Source: Haematococcus lacustris
Taxonomy: Eukaryota > Chlorophyta > Chlorophyceae > Chlamydomonadales > Haematococcaceae
Direction of reading: 5' to 3'
DNA length: 64,000 nt
Assembly (NCBI GenBank): GCA_030144725.1
Contig: JASKMD010000031.1
Coordinates: forward strand, 11,027,229 to 11,091,228
The notes below the pieces were generated by a model. The model had not been told where the DNA came from. It did not search any database and saw nothing but the letters and a program-made list of their open reading frames with translations. Positions within the stretch are counted from its first letter, which is position 1; each line of letters opens with the position of its first letter. Made by a program: the position numbers and the translations under genes. This document shows positions 27,101-39,300 of this stretch, piece by piece.

Positions 27101-30100
27101 CCCGGCAGGTCCGACAATGGCAAGTCCGCGAGGAACGGCAGCACCTGCTTGCACCACGCAAGCAGTGTTTGTTATCAACGGTTCATTCCGACGCACACGA
27201 AGCATGACCGAAGCATCGGGTCCACAACGGTAGAAGCTGGGCGCTGGACAATCTATTTCCAACTCCAAAGATATCATCTCAGCCACTACATTGCCAGAAG
27301 AGCATCAGCAAATGGGCGGCAACAGGTTATAAAAGAAGGGTAACATGTAGGCCATCTGACTGGTTCTGGCAGCGTCCTGCTGATTACTGTTGCTGCTGGT
27401 CGTGATAAATCTAGAGCGCAACTGTGCCTCGGTTTCTCAATCATGCAATGTCTTACCTGTGTGCTGGTCACGCGATACTGGCCGTTGGGCTTGGCTCTTC
27501 GCGTTGCCAGCCGAGCCACCAGGATGTTGGGTCCAATGCCTGCAGCCATGACAGCAGCACTGTCAGCAGCAATGACATTCCATGTGCTGCCAACCACAGC
27601 ACAGCATGGCATGGCATAGTGTGGCATAGTATGTGGCGTGGCAGGGCAGATCAGGGCTCAAGAAGGCTGGTGGGGCGGGTGGGCTAGTGGGTGGGTGCCC
27701 TTCGCACCAGCGCTGGCTGTGCAGTGTGTGCTGGCCTGGATGTCCCTGCGCAGTGCCGCCGCCAGGAGCTCCGGGTCACCCAGCCCGGTGATGTCAAGGT
27801 AGGCCTCATCACAGGACAGCGGCTGCACAGCACTGCTGGTGCGCAGCAGCAGGCGGTACACCTGGCAGACAACACCAGCCACAAGACCGAGCTTGTAAGT
27901 CATACATCCGTCACACTCACCAGTCTGCCAGCTTGGACTGCCAGCAGGGGTGCGGCATACAATGCCTTCTAAAGAAAACAGGCAACAGCCATTTGTAATA
28001 CTATGGCGAAAGCATGTGCCACAACTGTGTAGGCAGAGGCAGAGGCAGCAGTGGCAGAGGTACAGGACCCTAGCCACAGCACCCTAGCAACAGCAAACCT
28101 GCATGTCAGCAGACTATACTGCATAGTGTGACCGCAGACTTGCTGCATGGGGTGCTACGCTGCTGGTCACACCTGCTCACTGATGGTCTGGAACTTCTCA
28201 TACATGTAGGGTACCTGCTGGTTGTGGTGGGCAATAAAGCACATCAGGCATCGCAGCCCAGCAGCAGGCGCAGCACCAGCAGCCCAGCAGCAGCAGAGCA
28301 AATGCACGAAACAGCATGTGACCAGAACACCAGAGGAGCGGAGGGCATGATAGCAGGAGCTCTTGACAAACCGTATTAGGTCTGCTCCCTTACATGCGCT
28401 TGCACCCACCCTAAGGGCACTAAGACCAGACCTAGCCTGACTTGGCAACTCTTGACAGGCTCCCTTACATGCGTTCACACCCAGAGAGCAACAGGCCTAG
28501 GCCTTGGCCAGCTGGCAGGTGTGGGCGCCGACGGGCGATGTGGTATGCAGGTGAGTGGGCAAGCTGGCAGGCAAGCTGGCAGGCAAGCTGGCAGGCAAGC
28601 TGGCAGGCAAGCTGGCAGGCAAGCTGGCAGGCAAGCTGGCAGGCAAGCTGGCAGGCAAGCTGGCAGGCAAGCTGGCAGGCAAGCTGGCAGGCAAGCTGGC
28701 AGGCAAGCTGGCAGGCAAGCTGGCAGGCAAGCTGGCAGGCAAGCTGGCAGGCAAGCTGGCAGGCAAGCTGGCAGGCAAGCTGGCAGGCAAGCTGGCAGGC
28801 AAGCTGGCAGGCAAGCTGGCAGGCAAGCTGGCAGGCAAGCTGGCAGGCAAGCTGGCAGGCAAGCTGGCAGGCAAGCTGGCAGGCAAGCTGGCAGGCAAGC
28901 TGGCAGGCAAGCTGGCAGGCAAGCTGGCAGGCAAGCTGGCAGGCAAGCTGGCAGGCAAGCTGGCAGGCAAGCTGGCAGGCAAGCTGGCAGGCAAGCTGGC
29001 AGGCAAGCTGGCAGGCAAGCTGGCAGGCAAGCTGGCAGGCAAGCTGGCAGGCAAGCTGGCAGGCAAGCTGGCAGGCAAGCTGGCAGGCAAGCTGGCAGGC
29101 AAGCTGGCAGGCAAGCTGGCAGGCAAGCTGGCAGGCAAGCTGGCAGGCAAGCTGGCAGGCAAGCTGGCAGGCAAGCTGGCAGGCAAGCTGGCAGGCAAGC
29201 TGGCAGGCAAGCTGGCAGGCAAGCTGGCAGGCAAGCTGGCAGGCAAGCTGGCAGGCAAGCTGGCAGGCAAGCTGGCAGGCAAGCTGGCAGGCAAGCTGGC
29301 AGGCAAGCTGGCAGGCAAGCTGGCAGGCAAGCTGGCAGGCAAGCTGGCAGGCAAGCTGGCAGGCAAGCTGGCAGGCAAGCTGGCAGGCAAGCTGGCAGGC
29401 AAGCTGGCAGGCAAGCGGTGTGGCTGTCCAGGCCGTCAGGTGGGCTGGTATGAACTGACCACTAGCAGGTTAGGGCAGCGTGTCTTTGCCTCGCCAATTG
29501 ACATCATGGCCTTGATGCCATGCGCACGCGCCTCATAGTTGGCTGCTGAGATCTACACGGCAGCAAGGGCAACAGCAGCAGCAGCAGTGTCAGCAACAGC
29601 AGCGGGAGCATCAGGATTAGTGGCAGGAGCAGTGGCAGCAGGAACAGTGGCACGAGCAGCAGGACGGCAGCAGCAGGAGCAGGAACAGCAAGAACAGGGG
29701 CTGCAGCTGCAGGCAAGCAAGAGGCCTTGAGGTTTCTTGCGGCGCCTCTGCTTGCCCACCTCCGCGGTGCCCTTGCTGCTGTTGGAGTGGCAGACTACCA
29801 AAGGCTTGCCTTGCAGCTCGGGGTAGCCAACCACAGCGGCACTGGCACTGCGGCAGCATGGTGGGCAGCCAGCATGGCAGAGGGTGCCAGGCTGGCAGCA
29901 AGTGACACCAAATAATGCCATATTAAGGCAAGCCCATCAGAGATCCAGCCAAGCAGCCTGAATTGACAGCGTGGGTGGTTTTTGTCCATGATAACCATAG
30001 GGTTGGTGCCTGTTCTGTGTCGTCATGAGCTGGCACAAGGTGATCAAGCAACATGGCTCAACGTGGAACTACCCCTGCACAGAAGGCGAGGAGACAGGAC

Positions 30101-33100
30101 AGGGTCTGGGTGGGTGCATTTGTATCACACAAGCGCAGTGTGACTTACAAATTGTAGGATGACCGCATGTGTGATGTTTACTGCAGGTGTGATCCTGGGA
30201 GCCAGCTATGCTAGGCTACGTTATTGGCCCTGCAGCCGCCTATGCCGTCATGAGCTTTGCTGAGCCACTGCCCAACTCACAAGAAGCAGTCCATGTCCAC
30301 ATGGATGATGGCCCGCTCTACATGGAGGCCAGGGCGGCGGGCAGCAGGTCCCAGGGGCCCCATGCTGGGTTGGAGTTGGTGGTTAGGAGGGTAGTTGGGG
30401 CCAGGGCCAGGGCCAGGGCCACCTGCAGGACCTGACTCTAGCCCTACACTGGCCTGCGGTCCAGCCAGGAGTGTAGGAGGCGGGGCTGTGGCCTGCTGGT
30501 GTGATGCCAGGGCCTGCCCCAGGGGCTGTCCTCCACCCAGGGGCTGGGCTACACCAGCCTCCTGGCCCAAGGTTGTCGCCAATCGAGCGGCGTGGTGGGC
30601 TGGGGCTCCTGAGGGGGCGAGTGCGGGTGATGCATGGGGATCAGGGAGGGCAGGAGGGGCAGGGAAGGCAGGGGCAGGCCCACAGGGGTGGGCAAGGGGG
30701 GGTCCAGGGGGCTGGACTTGGCGCCAGGCTGGCCTGCTGGTCGAGGTGGCCAGGGGGGCGGGGCCGGCCTGGGTGCTGTCCGCCATCAGCGCCTCTATCC
30801 GAGCCTTCCAGGTGCCTATGAAGTGCAGGCGGGAAGACCTGCAGGTCACACACACACACACACACTCTCTCTCTAACTCTTTCACACCCACAGCCTGATC
30901 ACACATGTCACACCCAGGGACCTACCTCAGTCCCACCCCCTCACTCCTGCTGCCGTAGGTCCCCCATGACACCCTAGCAGCTACCAAGGCACGCCCTTGA
31001 CCTCTACATCGGCAAGGAGGGCGTGGACACGGGAACAATAGTGAGCATGCTTGTCATGCCAACTCTAGGCTATAGCCCTGTCACAGGGGTCAGGCAATAG
31101 TGGAAGCGGAAGACGACCAGGCCATGTGCATGAAAACGTAACTCCAGATACAAATGAGACGCAACCCTTGGTGAGGGGACCTGATTTTGCCTTGATGTGC
31201 AGGTGAGGGAGGAAATGGTCTTGTGCGACGCAGGCCATTTTGTGCACGCCAGGATTTGAACCCCCGACCTGGGTCACACTGACTTGAAGTAGGTGTCCAT
31301 GAAGTGCGGGTCGTCCCGACTACTCTTTGGGGCACCCCGCAGCACTTCACACTCCGCACGCAACCGAGCACACAGCTGCTGCGCCGCCTGAAGCCCCTCC
31401 GCTGCTGCCCCAGCCTGCCCAGCTGCAGCCCCAGCCTGCCCAGCTGCAGCCCCAGCCTGCCCAGCTGCAGCCCCAGCCTGCCCAGCTGCTGCCGCCCCAC
31501 CCTGACCACGAACTGCTGCCCCCCCTGCTGCTGCCCTTCCTGATGGCGCATGTGATGTCTGGGCTGCTGCCTCTGCTGCTGCCTCTCCAGCTACAAACGT
31601 GGTGGGGAGGGGGGCCTGGACTTTGTGGGGCAGACCAGAGCAAGAGGAGGGGCCAGGTGGGGCAAGGGCTGGGCATATTGCCTGCTGAGGCCAGGAGCTA
31701 CAGCTGAGCCCAAGCTGCTGCCCGGCCTGTAAATCCACTCCAGCAGGCCCCTGCTGCAGCCCCTGCCAACCTTGCAGCCCCTGCTGCTGCTGATGACCTT
31801 GCCCCTGCTGCCCTAGCGGTGCCCACTGCTGCACCTGCCACCTTGCTGCCGGCCCCGGCAGTTGGCCAGCATTCTCAACTAACTCCCTCCCATACTCCTG
31901 GCCCTGCATGCCCCTGGCCACCATCTCCTGCAGGCCCCCTGCCTCCAGCTGCTGCTCGACCCCTGCTGCTGGCTGCTTCTGGGCCGCTGCTGGCGACTGC
32001 TGCTGCCCCCCTGCTGCCACCTCCTGCCACCCCCTTCCTGCCTGCTGCAGTCCCCTTGCCTGCCACTGCTGCTGCCCCCCTGCTGCCACCTCCTGCCACC
32101 CCCCTGCCTGCCACTGCTGCTGCCCCCCAGCTGCAGGCTGTGTAGCAGCACCAGGAGGACCAGGAGGCTGCAGCTGAGGGAACAGCTCTTCAGCACTGAG
32201 GCCAGGGGCTGCATGCTGCCTGAAGGTGTGCAGCTTACGCTGCCCAGGGGCGTCTCTTAAGGGCTGGAGCTGGAAGTCCTTGACCTGCAGGGTGGACAGC
32301 AGACAGCACCTGGCAGCCAGCAACCCAGAAGCTCAGCAGCCCAGCAGTCGTAAGCCCAGCAGCCCAGCTGCCCAGCAGCCGGCAAGGCAGGTTAAGAAAG
32401 AGTGAGCACACCATGAAGAATTTGCTCAGTGGATTGAGCAGCCATGACTTGCATACCCCTGCTGAGGTGCTAGCCCTTTGTCCACAGGTCAAGCCTGGCG
32501 CAGTTTGACATGGGCTGGTCATTCAAACCTGTCTGACCTAGGCTGGTCGCACTCAATGCACTCTACCCAACCCTTTGATGTTGTACGTCAGACCGGGTCT
32601 TACAGGCAGGAGGCGGCCAGCCTGCAAGGATGCCATGATCCACTCAGGCCGGACAATAGGCAGCGGCTGCCTGCACAGCACAGGCGGGGCAGCATCACAG
32701 GCTGAGCAGCATCACGGGCTGAGTAGCCGGCAACAGGTCAAGGCCGCAGCAGCATACAGTCTTGAGTGCATGGGTGAAAAGGCCGTGGTGTTGGCTGATT
32801 GCAAGTGCTGGCAGAGAGGCAAAGAGGCCGGGCAGCAGGGTGGAAGCCCAAGGAGGTGGTAGGATAGTAGGATAGTAGGTGGCAGGGTGGCAGGGACGGA
32901 ATCCCAGGAGGGCAGGGAGCAGCCTGAGGCAAGTACAGCAGGCAGTGGAGGGACTAGTAGGAAGGGGTTGTGCGCATGGGGTTTGTGCTGCCCCTCACTT
33001 TGCGTGTGCCAGCTGCTTGAGCTTCGTGTCCGGCAGGTTGTTGCAGATGAGGTGGGTCACATGCTCCCGATACAGGTAATGCTCATAGCGGCCGCCATGT

Positions 33101-33973
33101 AGCAGCATGATCTGAACATACACATACACACAGGCAGCCACCTCGAGACACTTACTCCAACCCCAAGATTGAGGCTAGGCCCGAGGTGACACACAGGCCA
33201 GACACGGTTGGCCCACGGGGCTCAGGCCACAGGTGATAGGGAGATGGGGAGTGAGGGACGGTGCATGGCAGGGTGAGAGGTGGCTTGGTGCCATGCAGGC
33301 CTGGGTGTAGAGGGTGGCTCAGCCCGAGCCCAGTACTCAGAGAGCATGCAGTGTGAGAGGTGTAGGGCTGGTGGCTGGGGCCCGCCCGCCCACCCACCCG
33401 CCCGCCTGCCTGAACCTGCTCAGACCTACTTGCCTGCTCCTGCCTGCCTCGTCTGCCTTGTTAGCCTACACTGACATGCCCTGATCTTGCAACTCAACGC
33501 ACCTGTTTCAGCTCCTGTGCAGACGGCTGTGTGTAGCCATTGACGTGGATGGCCACTCCTTGGAAGATGTTTGAGTGAGGGGCGGCTTGAAAGCTGTTAG
33601 ACTCAAACTGAGCGGTACGTGAGCGGGCAAGAGGGTCAACAAGGTGGGAGGTGAGAGGTGAGAGGTGGGAGGTGGGAGGTGGGAGGTGGGTGGAGCAGCC
33701 CAAGCAGCCAAAGGAGTCACGCTCACGCACCTGCTCGCGCAGTTTGCTGTTTTTAAGCTGCATGTAAGCTCCAAAGCTGCCCCCGTGGTGCATGGTGCCA
33801 GCATCCTGCTTCGGTGCCTCATCGCGAAGCGCGAGCAGTGGGTGTGGTAAGCTGCTCTCCTGAGGACTAGTGGCTTGAACCTGGGGTGGGGCTGGCCCAA
33901 ATGTTCCTGGGGTTGCGAGTGACGCATTTCGCGGCGAGGACCTTACGTCGTACCTCTGTCGAGGATCCGTCAT
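24179..33973 (-). CDS. REV1: REV1 translesion DNA polymerase (Y-family deoxycytidyl transferase)
   Basis: Inserts dCMP opposite lesions and scaffolds translesion synthesis in the nucleus. Seventeen exons join in phase over about 1396 codons: 33731-33973, 33503-33607, 32999-33111, 32604-32670, 31284-32284, 30281-30838, 29760-29847, 29460-29552, 28173-28214, 27708-27861, 27457-27539, 27043-27144, 26845-26924, 26638-26717, 26303-26400, 25760-25948 and 24179-25271. In order: FGAYMQLKNSKLREQ; a BRCT domain (residues ~90-177; IFQGVAIHVNGYT, IVRPEWIMASLQAGRLLP); a 330-residue Pro/Gln-rich linker; SRLHFIGTWKARIEAL; IIHVDMDCFFAS; ISAANYEARAHGIKAMMS; catalytic SCDEAYLD (~786-793); the helix-hairpin-helix LSDLPGVG; VEPPKARKSVGAEVNWGIRF; and a ubiquitin-binding motif LTVLAQLPEELRREIEAAYG. 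If the donor at 24178 is not used, the frame ends at 24066. The start is the ATG at 33973. QHG and PGPGPS repeats in the last exon are species-specific. Confidence 0.95.
28561..29412. repeat. Perfect 12-bp satellite, 71 copies of AAGCTGGCAGGC, in REV1 intron 8
   Basis: The array runs without a single visible mismatch. Because 12 is divisible by 3 and the unit has no stop in any frame, several full-length artificial ORFs of more than 300 codons appear on both strands (LAGK, WQAS and GRQA repeats on +; PASL on -). These are not genes; REV1 exons lie on either side in phase (29460-29552 and 28173-28214). Confidence 0.97.
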
Positions 33974-34057
33974 CGCTACATTTTGTCCACGACAGATGAA
34001 GGATAATGGAAAACAAATTCGCATACCTCAAAGACAGGGGCACATGTAGGAGGGCAC

Positions 34058-34137
34058 TTGCATCCTTTCGCTTCACCTTGTCACTTGCAGTCTAAAGTTG
34101 CATCCTTTCGCTTCACCTTGTCACTTGCAGTCTAAAG
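34058..34137. repeat. 40-bp tandem duplication
   Basis: Two adjacent identical copies of a 40-bp unit beginning TTGCATCCTTTCGCTTCACC, just upstream of the REV1 start. Confidence 0.95.
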
Positions 34138-34300
34138 GGCTTGGGAAGGTTAGGGTTAGGTTGAATTCCCTCATACCCCCCACCCCCACCCCACCCACCC
34201 CCCCCTAATGATCCATCATCGGTACATGTAAGAGCGTGTTCGTCTCAAGTTACAAGACTAAGGCTCAAGCTAGCAGTTGTACTCTAAAGTGGGTGTTGCG

Positions 34301-34434
34301 TAGGGATCGTCCCGACCCATCTAACGTTAGACTAGATTAGACGATTGTAACGTTAGATTGGCTTGTTAGATCTAGTCTAACCATCTAATCTAACGTTAGA
34401 TCTACGTAGATCTACGTAGATGGGACGATCCCTA
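34301..34434. mobile_element. MITE-like foldback element, 134 bp
   Basis: Both ends carry TAGGGATCGTCCC as a perfect 13-bp inverted repeat, and the interior is built of TCTAACGTTAGA and CTACGTAGAT palindromes. TA at both outer edges could be a TA target duplication as used by Tc1/mariner-type elements. There is no coding capacity. Confidence 0.75.
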
Positions 34435-34481
34435 ACTATCAAGCACCACCCACCACAACAACAACTTCCAGAAACTCCTCC

Positions 34482-34541
34482 TCGCTCCGTAGGCAGTGCT
34501 GCAGGCTGTGTGCCTTGTCAGGATCATATAGGCTCTTGATC
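34482..34541 (-). other. Possible orphan exon
   Basis: The - strand frame IKSLYDPDKAHSLQHCLR, continuing SEEEFLE, is bounded by a TAG acceptor and a GTTGTT donor and looks coding-like. No partner exon or family was found. It does not match the start of REV1. Confidence 0.2.
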
Positions 34542-34967
34542 TACAAGGCAACGAGGTCAGCAGGCGGCTGCAGTGCGCATGTCACACCATGCATTGGCCT
34601 CCTTGTCCAGTTGCTCGCCCGCAACCCCCCCAGCAGCAGCTAATGCAGGACAATAAGGACATGCAGGACATAAAGCTGTCAGCAGCTGCACTTCAGGCAG
34701 CTGGTCCCAGTGCAGTGATCAGGCGGCGGCAGGCCAATGTCGCTTAACTATACTTGCCCGCATCGCACCATATGCATCTGTCCAGGCCAACAAAACTCAT
34801 TCAACAAGGAACAACATGTTGGCCTGTGGGTAATCTCACTCCGCTACAATCATATTGAAGCATCCTCGGTCGCGCAAGTGGATATGCATCTGTCCAGGCC
34901 CTCATGTGCTCTACTAGGAATGAGGTTCAAGCAGTTCACCCAGTCACCACACAGCGCATGTTTTTCA

Positions 34968-35060
34968 TGCCAACTCTACACAATAGCCCTCAGGGGTCAG
35001 GCAGTGATGTAGGTGGTAGGCACTCATGCACCATGTCCATGTGCACTGGGTATACTCCAC
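34968..35060 (+). repeat. Dispersed ~95-bp repeat, copy 2
   Basis: Near-identical inverted copy of 16988-17102. It sits just outside the presumed left side of the outer transposon and is followed (35075-35200) by several GGTATTAATACC palindromes. Confidence 0.8.
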
Positions 35061-35236
35061 ACACTCCAAAACATCAGGCAGGTATTAATACCCGGCACGC
35101 CCTACCACACAGCCCACGACTAGGGCGTTCCCGGCCAGATATTAATAATACCCAGGTATTAATACCCTGAGGAATTTGAACGAGGTATTAATACCTCACC
35201 GGCCCACCGGCGGCACCCATCAGCGCCACTAGCGCT

Positions 35237-35552
35237 ATGGCTACGCCTGTCAGTCCTACACCCGATACCCAAGACCCACATCCTCCAGCCGGAGCTAGTG
35301 GCTGGACACAACAGCACAAGAAAAAGACAGTCTCTGTCCTCGACCTTTACAACCAGCTTAAGCAGAGCAATGCCGTGCGCGATACGTACCGGATAAAACT
35401 AGATGTAACCCAGAAGGTCGTCTTGCTCGTATGCCTCCTGTGCGGCGCGAATTTGTCGTGCTGCAACCTCAGCCACGCGCAATCTCAGCATGACAAGTAC
35501 TGTAAGCAGCGCCCAGCCGCCGAGCAACCACCACCACTTCCCAACCCAACAG
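35237..35552 (+). CDS. N-terminal exon of a zinc-finger protein, probably transposon-derived
   Basis: ATG at 35237 opens a frame ending at a good donor (AACAG/GTCAGT at 35552). Residues ~50-90 contain CLLCGANLSC...SHAQSQHDKYC, a Cys-Cys-His-Cys spacing resembling the BED/C2H2 fingers at the N-termini of transposases, preceded by a charged KKKTVSVLDLYNQLKQSN segment. No downstream exon was found; the outer transposon's repeat array begins 190 bp later, so the gene may have been cut by that insertion. Function not assigned. Confidence 0.35.
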
Positions 35553-35739
35553 GTCAGTCTTGCACTCCTACAAATTAGTCCCTGCGTTTCTCCCTGCGCT
35601 TTGGCCGACTTCGTCCGTTGGGGCTGAAATTCAGCCAGTTGGTAGCTGATGATGTAAGGAATTCATCCCAAAAAGAATCAGGTCAAAAAAGTCAAAGACA
35701 GAGGCTGGGCGGCCCGTGGCGTTTACGCAGGGACGAATG

Positions 35740-36262
35740 CAGGGATGGAGGGGGGGGCGCAGGGACGAACGCAGGGATTGAAGGGGGGGTGCAGGGACGA
35801 ACGCAGGGATGGCTTGGGGGCGCAGGGACGAATGCAGGGATGGAGGGGGCCGTGCAGGGACGAGTGCAGGGATGACTTGGGGGCGCAGGGACAAACGCAG
35901 GGATGAGTGCAGGGATGGATGCAGGGATGACGGGCGCAGGGACGAGTGCAGGGATTAGTGCAGGGACGAGTGCAGGGATTACGGACGCAGGGATGAGTGC
36001 AGGGGTAAACGCATGGACGAGTGCAGGGATTACGGACGCAGGGACGAGTGCAGGGATGAGCGCAGGGATGAGTGCAGGGACGAGCGCAGGGACTGATGCA
36101 GGGATGGCGGGCGCAGGGACGAGTGCAGGGACGAGCGCAGGGACGAATGCAGGGATGACGGGCGCAGGGACGAGTGCAGGGATCAGTGCAGGGATGGATG
36201 CAGGGATGACGGACGCAGGGTCGAGTGCAGGGATTAGTGCAGGGACGAGTGCAGGGAGCTTG
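35740..36262. repeat. Outer element terminal array, GCAGGGACGAGT-type units
   Basis: About 40 units of 10-12 bp, GCAGGGA(C/T)GA followed by two variable bases, interspersed with CGGGC/GGGGG spacers. The array ends 80 bp from the stop of the outer dioxygenase-like gene. Its position matches that of the right array of the inner element; only the CAGGG core is shared in sequence. Confidence 0.85.
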
Positions 36263-36341
36263 CATCACATGTCACCTTTGCATATCCCTAACACTTGCAT
36301 ACTCTGTGTAACCCAACCATTTCAATCATGGTCGTGAAGTC

Positions 36342-39300
36342 TCACATGTAATCCTCTCGACCTCTCTTACTGCTCCCACCCCTGCCTCCGCCACGGCCTG
36401 TCTTTCGCTTGGACTTGTCACCCTTGCCTGGCTCAGCCTCCTGATCTTGTGGCTTTGCCGGTGGCCAGCTTACGCCTGCTGCCTCATACCACTGCTGCTC
36501 CAACTGCTTCAAAGCTGTCTCTGAGAAGGCTGGGTCTTCTAGCCAATTTGGCTTCCACATGGCGATCTCTTCTTTTTGAGCTGGGGGCTTGTATGGGACC
36601 TTAGGCACGTGCTTGCCACCTGCTGCTTCCCCCTGCCATGCCGGCACCTTGAGGGTGCTGCCGGTCCTGGGCTCTGTGGTGGGCTGGCACAGGCTGTCAA
36701 AATGGTGGCCAAACTCAGCAACGTAGCAGGTGGTGTCCGATACAAAGCCAGTGGAGGCATAGAAGTGCACCCGCACTGAACCTGTCCCCTCCCTGCCCTC
36801 ATCACCAGCATGGATTGTGTACCCACGCATCCCCAGCACCTGACCTGGCTCCAAGGTCACCCGCACCACTTCCTGGGCTGTCATCTTCTGCTGCAGGTAC
36901 TCCTCAAGAGCAGCCTGGCAATCAGGGCTCTCGCCCGGACCGTTCCAGAAATGCTCCACCACCTGGACCCACTTGTGGCTGCGGGGGATGAGGAGGATGC
37001 TGACCCGCTGCATGGCCATGATGAGCACCATGCCATCACGCCCTGGAATGAAACGCCACTGGATGGGGGGCGGCTTCTGCTTAGGGGATGGCTGCCGGCT
37101 GGGGGATTGCTGCCGGCTTGGGGATTGCTGCCGCCTGGGGGATGGCTGCCGCTTGGGGGATGGCTGCTGGCTGGGACCTGCGCCTGCACCTGCTGCCGGG
37201 CTGCTGCATGCTGCTGAGGAGGGGGGTTCTGGCTGGGGTGCGTCTGTCAAGGGGGGTTGGGGTGGGAACAGGGCTGCTTGTCTAGCCTCCTCCTCATCAG
37301 ACCACATAGGCCGCACATCTACATGCAGTGCCTGAGCTGGCACCAAGCCGGTAGCCACTTTGGGTTTGCCGTCGACCAGCATCTTGTACGGGTCGTTGCA
37401 CAGGATGGTGCCACCGCGGAGGGGGGAGGAGACCAGCTGATTGGCCCTGGCCTGCAGGCGCTTCAAGCACGCCTGAGCCCACACCTTGGCAGCCAGGTGG
37501 CGTGCCTTGATGGTGTCATCTAGGTCCTGGAACGTCTGCACCGCCTCCTCGGTCAGCATCCCTGCCATGGACACCTCGTCAGCCAGGCTGCCATCATGCT
37601 GAGGGCTGGTGAAGAGCAGCTGTTTGCGCTGCCCTGTTCCATACTCAGTCACCACCTCCTGTAAGCAAGCAACACACCAGAAGCATGTGCCTTGTTAACA
37701 TGGTGTATGTGCGCATGCCAATGATGTGACATGTAAGTATTTGGGACTTAGTTATAGTCTTGTTAGGCAATAGTTAAGGATAGGGATAGGGCTATTGATA
37801 GGGATAGGGATAGGGATAGTGATAGGGGTAGGAATAGGAATAGGGATAGGGCTAGGGCTAGGGATAGGGATAGGGATAGGAATAGGGATAGGGATAGGGA
37901 TAGGGTTAGGGTTAAGGTTAAGGTTAGGTTAGGGTTAGGGGTAGGGTTAGGTTAGGGTTAGGGTTAGGGTTAGGGTTAAGGTTAGGTTAGGGTTAGGGAT
38001 AGGGTTAGGTTAGGTTTAGGGATAGGGTTAGGTTAGGGTTAGGGATAGGGCTAGGTTAGGTTTAGGGATAGGGCTAGGTTAGGTTTAGGGATAGGGCTAG
38101 GTTAGGGTTAGGGATAAACTGAAGGTCTCAAAATCAGCACCTGAGCCTAGCCGGGCGGTTTAGCTAGCATCTGAGGCTGCTGTACTCACCGTCGTGCCCT
38201 TCACCTCTCCTGGTACAATCTGCAGCGTTCCATCGGGGTTGAGAGCGCTCTCCTTGAAGATGATGCGAGCGTAGTGCATGGCCAGCGTCAACAGGGCCCA
38301 GATCTCCTTGGTAATTGGCATGATGCCATCTCCAACCACCGTCACTGCATAGCCCTCCTCCTCGACCTCAGCCTTGAACTCCTCCTCCTCTCCAAGCTGG
38401 AACACCCTGCAGATATGGTCCCTGAAGCGAGGGTTCTTCCATGACAGCAGGTTGACCTTGCCCTTCTTCTGAGGTGGCTCTTCACCCTGCATAAAATTCA
38501 CAAGGTCAATGATGGTGACGTTAGATCTACACAACTCGCATGTAGGGTGTGCAAGGCATAGATGACTTGCAGGCATTTAAGTCATGGAAGTTTAAACATG
38601 ATGCCTGTTATGCAATGCAAGTATATGTCATGGTGGCATGCTGCTTTGGCTCCACTGTCAAACCTGGTCGGCCGCCGTCTTGTCCTGCTGTTTGTGCATC
38701 TTCAGGTCAAACAGTCCCTCCATCATGGCCTCCATCCTCTCTATCGTGGCCTGCAGGGCGTCTAGCTTACGCAGCTTGGACTGCATGGCGTCCAGCTGAT
38801 GTTGCTTGGGGAGCATAGCCTCCAGCTTGGCCATACGCTCCTCAAGGGCCTGAATTCACGACATGGGTTACTGTCATTGTATATGTTCTACTTATCATCA
38901 ACATAGTATGTTGCCCCACATGCTGTGATGACTCACAGCTTGGCTTCTCGAGTCTCTCTCTGCTGCCGTCCTCTTCTTCTCTCCTCCCACTTGACTGGTC
39001 CCCTACAATCACACATCAATGCACATTCTTGGTCTATGTTTGAGCTGATGATGATTAGCATGCTCCTTGCACCATCCCTCACAACTAGCTAGATGTACCA
39101 CACATCATGAACGTCATTATCTGATGTATATCACATACGGACATCATGCAATCACGCACAATTACATGCACAAGCATGCGGATTAGCTCATCAGGCTTTA
39201 ATGAGTAGGTGTCCATTATCCATGGTTATGCAGAAGTGTGCGGTTTCCCATACACATACTTAGACCCACCTCTTCATCACTGTCACCGATAGTCAGGTCC

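Noticed and set aside
28452..29538. Very long ORFs (over 300 codons) on both strands
   Set aside because: Artefacts of the stop-free 12-bp satellite inside a REV1 intron.
31245..31275. tRNA-like B-box (GGTTCAAATCC on -) beside REV1 exon 5; similar words near 5465 and 7710
   Set aside because: No A-box, no closing acceptor stem and no terminator found; left as possible tRNA-derived SINE traces.
35723..36268. Cys-rich PCTRPC repeat protein on -
   Set aside because: Reading of the GCAGGGACGA array; no gene context.
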